Assembly (NCBI GenBank): GCA_934140155.1
Contig: CAKPBC010000016.1
Span: forward strand, 1 to 8,317
Direction: 5' to 3'
Source: an uncultured Bacilli bacterium
Lineage (GTDB): Bacteria > Bacillota_I > Bacilli_A > RFN20 > CAG-826
Length of the DNA stretch: 8,317 nt
Positions within the stretch are counted from its first letter, which is position 1. The number at the start of each line of letters is the position of its first letter. The position numbers were made by a program, and so were the translations under genes. Below the pieces are notes generated by a model. That model was not told the DNA's origin and made no database searches. It saw only the letters and a program-made list of their open reading frames with translations. Positions 6,736-8,317 of the stretch are shown here, piece by piece.

Positions 6736-6744
6736 AGTATACCA
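6736..6744 (-). promoter_or_regulatory. candidate internal extended -10 promoter for the HAD gene
   Basis: On the minus strand TGGTATACT matches the extended -10 form with a single mismatch in TATAAT. No clear -35 is present. Transcription would begin near 6729, only about 10 nt before the TTG start and next to the GGTGAT ribosome site. It would let the HAD, membrane and flavoprotein genes be expressed apart from the aldo-keto reductase and flavodoxin. Confidence 0.4.
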
Positions 6745-6767
6745 TATTCACTAATTATGCGTCACAA

Positions 6768-7289
6768 TTAATTTAATTCTTTATTCATCCAATCATTAAG
6801 TTTTTTAATAACAGAAGCATCATGAACATCGCTTCCATATATTGCTAATCCGTTTTTTATTTTAGCACCTGAACATAATTTTCTTACATCTTCTAATATA
6901 CTCCCTAGATGTGAACCTTCATGTGTAGCAAAAGGCATAATAATCTTGTTTTTAAAATCTAATTTTTCTAAACAAGTAAACATTGGCATTGGAAAATGTG
7001 ACCACCAAACTGGTCCGCCAATATAAATCACATCATAACTAGAAATATCTTTTAAGACATTTTTTAATGCTGGGCGAAAGTTATGTTCCCATTCTTCTTT
7101 AGCATAGTCACAGCACTCCCTATAGTTATAAGGATAAGGTTTTTCACTTTCCACTTTAAATAAATCAGCATTACATATACTAGCAATTTTTTTAGCAATT
7201 ACTTCTGTGTTACCTTCTGTAATATTTTTAATACCATATTTGGTGTAATTTTCACCAGTATGAGAAAAATATATAACTAAACTTTTCAT
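6768..7289 (-). CDS. flavodoxin family protein (Flavodoxin_4-like)
   Basis: A small cytosolic FMN protein, 173 residues, expected to carry electrons or reduce quinone-like or other small substrates. The phosphate-binding region SHTGENY (9-15) is followed by the family's usual insertion and GNTE (26-29). The second loop is YIGGPVWW (89-96) with aromatic residues to stack on the flavin, and the third is PFATHEGS (119-126). The start at 7289 has AGTGAT 3 nt upstream, the shifted ribosome-site register also seen before the HAD gene. It begins 10 nt after the aldo-keto reductase stop, so the two are almost surely co-transcribed. There is no hairpin between this gene and the HAD gene. Confidence 0.92.
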   Translation of the reverse strand: MKSLVIYFSHTGENYTKYGIKNITEGNTEVIAKKIASICNADLFKVESEKPYPYNYRECCDYAKEEWEHNFRPALKNVLKDISSYDVIYIGGPVWWSHFPMPMFTCLEKLDFKNKIIMPFATHEGSHLGSILEDVRKLCSGAKIKNGLAIYGSDVHDASVIKKLNDWMNKELN

Positions 7290-7299
7290 AAAATCACTT

Positions 7300-8160
7300 C
7301 TATTTATTTTTTCTTTGTTCTTCTAAGTTTAAAAAGAATTCCGCGGTTTCTGGAGATTCATGAGGGAAGAACGAACTTGTTTTCGTATCTAAGTTTTTAA
7401 TTGCTTCTTTTTCCTCTTTAGTTAATTCAAAACTATAAACATCTTGGTTTGTTTTCATTCTTTCTTCTTTAGTAGTTGTTGCTAAAACAACAATATCGTT
7501 ATCTAATAAATATCTAATAATAACATTAGCTACACCTGTATGATGATTATTAGCAATATTAACTAATGTTGGGTTAGAAAACATATTATTTCGGCCTTCT
7601 GCGAATGGACCCCATGCTTCTGTTACAACATTATATTTTTTGTTCCATTCTCTCCAATAATCTTTTTGATCAAATGGATTAACTTCAATTTGATTTATCA
7701 TTGGTTTAATTTCAGCATGCACGCATAAATCCACTAAACGATTTGGCCAGAAATTAGAAACACCAATAGTTTTTGCTTTTCCGCTTTTATAAATTTTTTC
7801 TAAATCTCTCCATGCTCCGTAATAATCACCAAATGGTTGATGGAGTAATAATAAATCAACATATTCGACACCTAATTTTTCTAATGATTTATCAAAAGAT
7901 TCAATAGTTTTGTTATCGCCAAAATTTGTTACCCAAATCTTAGTTGTTAAAAATATTTCTTTTCTATCGATACCTGATTCTTTTATGGCCTCGCCAACTT
8001 CTTTTTCATTATAATATGCTTGTGCGGTATCAATATGGCGATATCCAGCCTTGAGTGCTTTTAAGACACAATCTTTTGTCACACCATCTTCAGGAATGCG
8101 GTACACCCCATATCCTAATTCTGGTATTTTGCTTCCGTTACTTAATTCTTTATAATTCAT
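7300..8160 (-). CDS. aldo/keto reductase
   Basis: A cytosolic NAD(P)H-dependent reductase of aldehydes and ketones with a TIM-barrel fold, 286 residues, full length for the short bacterial AKR5-like group. The catalytic tetrad is intact: Asp44 and Tyr49 in HIDTAQAYY, Lys74 in TTKIW and His107 in LLLLHQP. GVSNFW (138-143) and INQIEVNPF are also typical. In contrast, the usual IPKS cofactor segment near residue 230 reads LATTT, so the lysine that normally contacts NADPH is missing, although ERMKTN follows as expected. The substrate is unknown. The ATG at 8160 has no ribosome site just upstream, while AAAGGAG sits 57 nt away inside a structured leader. First gene of the five-gene leftward cluster. 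Confidence 0.93.
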   Translation of the reverse strand: MNYKELSNGSKIPELGYGVYRIPEDGVTKDCVLKALKAGYRHIDTAQAYYNEKEVGEAIKESGIDRKEIFLTTKIWVTNFGDNKTIESFDKSLEKLGVEYVDLLLLHQPFGDYYGAWRDLEKIYKSGKAKTIGVSNFWPNRLVDLCVHAEIKPMINQIEVNPFDQKDYWREWNKKYNVVTEAWGPFAEGRNNMFSNPTLVNIANNHHTGVANVIIRYLLDNDIVVLATTTKEERMKTNQDVYSFELTKEEKEAIKNLDTKTSSFFPHESPETAEFFLNLEEQRKNK

Positions 8161-8172
8161 AATTTTGTTCGT

Positions 8173-8230
8173 ATTATTCAGTTGAGCCTAGTTTGATGAC
8201 TGAATAATCTTTCTTTCTCCTTTCTAGGCT
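8173..8230 (-). promoter_or_regulatory. aldo-keto reductase leader with interleaved inverted repeats (possible pseudoknot)
   Basis: On the minus strand the order is A (AGCCTAG, 8230-8224), B (ATTATTCAGT, 8208-8199), A' (CTAGGCT, 8191-8185), B' (ACTGAATAAT, 8182-8173). Both pairings are perfect, of 7 and 10 bp. They interleave, giving pseudoknot topology or two alternative hairpins. The A-B loop carries AAAGGAG (8223-8217). B/B' ends 12 nt before the ATG. It could control translation as RNA, or the B repeat could be a protein operator at DNA level. No known riboswitch class is recognised. Confidence 0.4.
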
Positions 8231-8235
8231 ATAAT
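8230..8235 (+). promoter_or_regulatory. candidate -10 box (TATAAT) for a rightward transcript
   Basis: A perfect TATAAT whose predicted start (about 8242) coincides with the first base of the long hairpin at 8242-8301. No -35 match is seen 16-18 bp upstream. On the other strand the same bases give TATTAT (complement of 8231-8236), a possible -10 for the aldo-keto reductase, so divergent promoters may overlap here. Confidence 0.35.
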
Positions 8236-8241
8236 ATTTAT

Positions 8242-8306
8242 GCTGTGTACCTGTCTCATATTTTTGCCATTCGATGGCTTAGGAGATTTTCAGGACACGG
8301 CTTTTT
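8242..8306 (+). ncRNA. candidate ~65-nt structured RNA or attenuator hairpin
   Basis: Rightward RNA folds end to end. GCUGUGU (8242-8248) pairs with ACACGGC (8295-8301), and CCUG (8250-8253) with CAGG (8291-8294). UCUC (8254-8257) pairs with GAGA (8283-8286). The tip GCCAU-UCG-AUGGC lies at 8266-8278, and five U follow (8302-8306). One outer pair is U-G, which would be a C-A mismatch on the other strand, favouring the + strand. It is either a free-standing small RNA or the leader terminator of a rightward gene beyond the window. No known RNA family is recognised. Confidence 0.4.
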
Positions 8307-8317
8307 ACCAACCATCG

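Noticed and set aside
6429..6771. Two overlapping open frames on the + strand opposite the HAD gene
   Set aside because: They mirror conserved HAD coding sequence, lack ribosome sites, and the product strings look non-biological.
8242..8306. Small SRP RNA, 6S RNA or tRNA
   Set aside because: It lacks the SRP GGAAGCAGCC-type loop, is far shorter than 6S RNA, and has no tRNA cloverleaf or CCA end.
1..8317. CRISPR array, insertion sequence or prophage
   Set aside because: There are no regularly spaced direct repeats, transposase or phage genes; all large frames are metabolic and full length.

Overview
AT-rich bacterial DNA using the standard code: TGG encodes Trp, and TGA ends at least one gene (the HAD phosphatase). 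Ribosome binding sites are AAAGGAG/AAAGGA or GGTGAT. Together with DegV, Cof-type HAD, a NudF-like Nudix hydrolase and a glutamine-dependent NAD synthetase, this suggests a low-GC Bacillota relative, perhaps an Erysipelotrichales- or Mollicutes-related gut commensal. The taxonomy is inferred from gene style only.

Layout, left to right. At bases 1-5 the start codon of a leftward gene, with a good ribosome site, is cut by the window edge. Its divergent neighbour is rdgB (+, 290-889), an ITP/XTP pyrophosphatase. rdgB converges on a leftward pair across a bidirectional terminator (896-923). The pair is a 703-residue glutamine-dependent NAD+ synthetase followed, after 1 nt, by a Nudix ADP-ribose pyrophosphatase. 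Upstream of these lies degV (3676-4593) with its own promoter and terminator. From 8160 to 4767 runs a leftward five-gene redox/phosphatase cluster: aldo-keto reductase, flavodoxin, Cof-type HAD phosphatase, two-helix membrane protein and Fe-S-type flavoprotein. It closes with a strong terminator at 4711-4740.

The main discovery candidate is the NAD+ synthetase. Its true start (3578, strong AAAGGAG) adds about 71 residues before the normal NadE N-terminus. The first 47 of these read as a Phd/YefM-type antitoxin DNA-binding domain, and no toxin gene is present. Upstream are a perfect GTCGTA-N6-TACGAC dyad and a TGTACA hexamer, the core element known from YefM operators. This suggests a self-regulating NAD+ synthetase, analogous in logic to NadR or NrtR but built from an antitoxin fold. 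The coupled ADP-ribose pyrophosphatase fits an NAD+ turnover unit.

The second area of interest is 8161-8317. The leader of the aldo-keto reductase holds two interleaved perfect inverted repeats that could form a pseudoknot enclosing an AAAGGAG. Facing it on the + strand is a TATAAT box followed by a compact, fully paired ~60-nt hairpin with a U tract, which could be a small RNA or the attenuator of a gene beyond the right edge.
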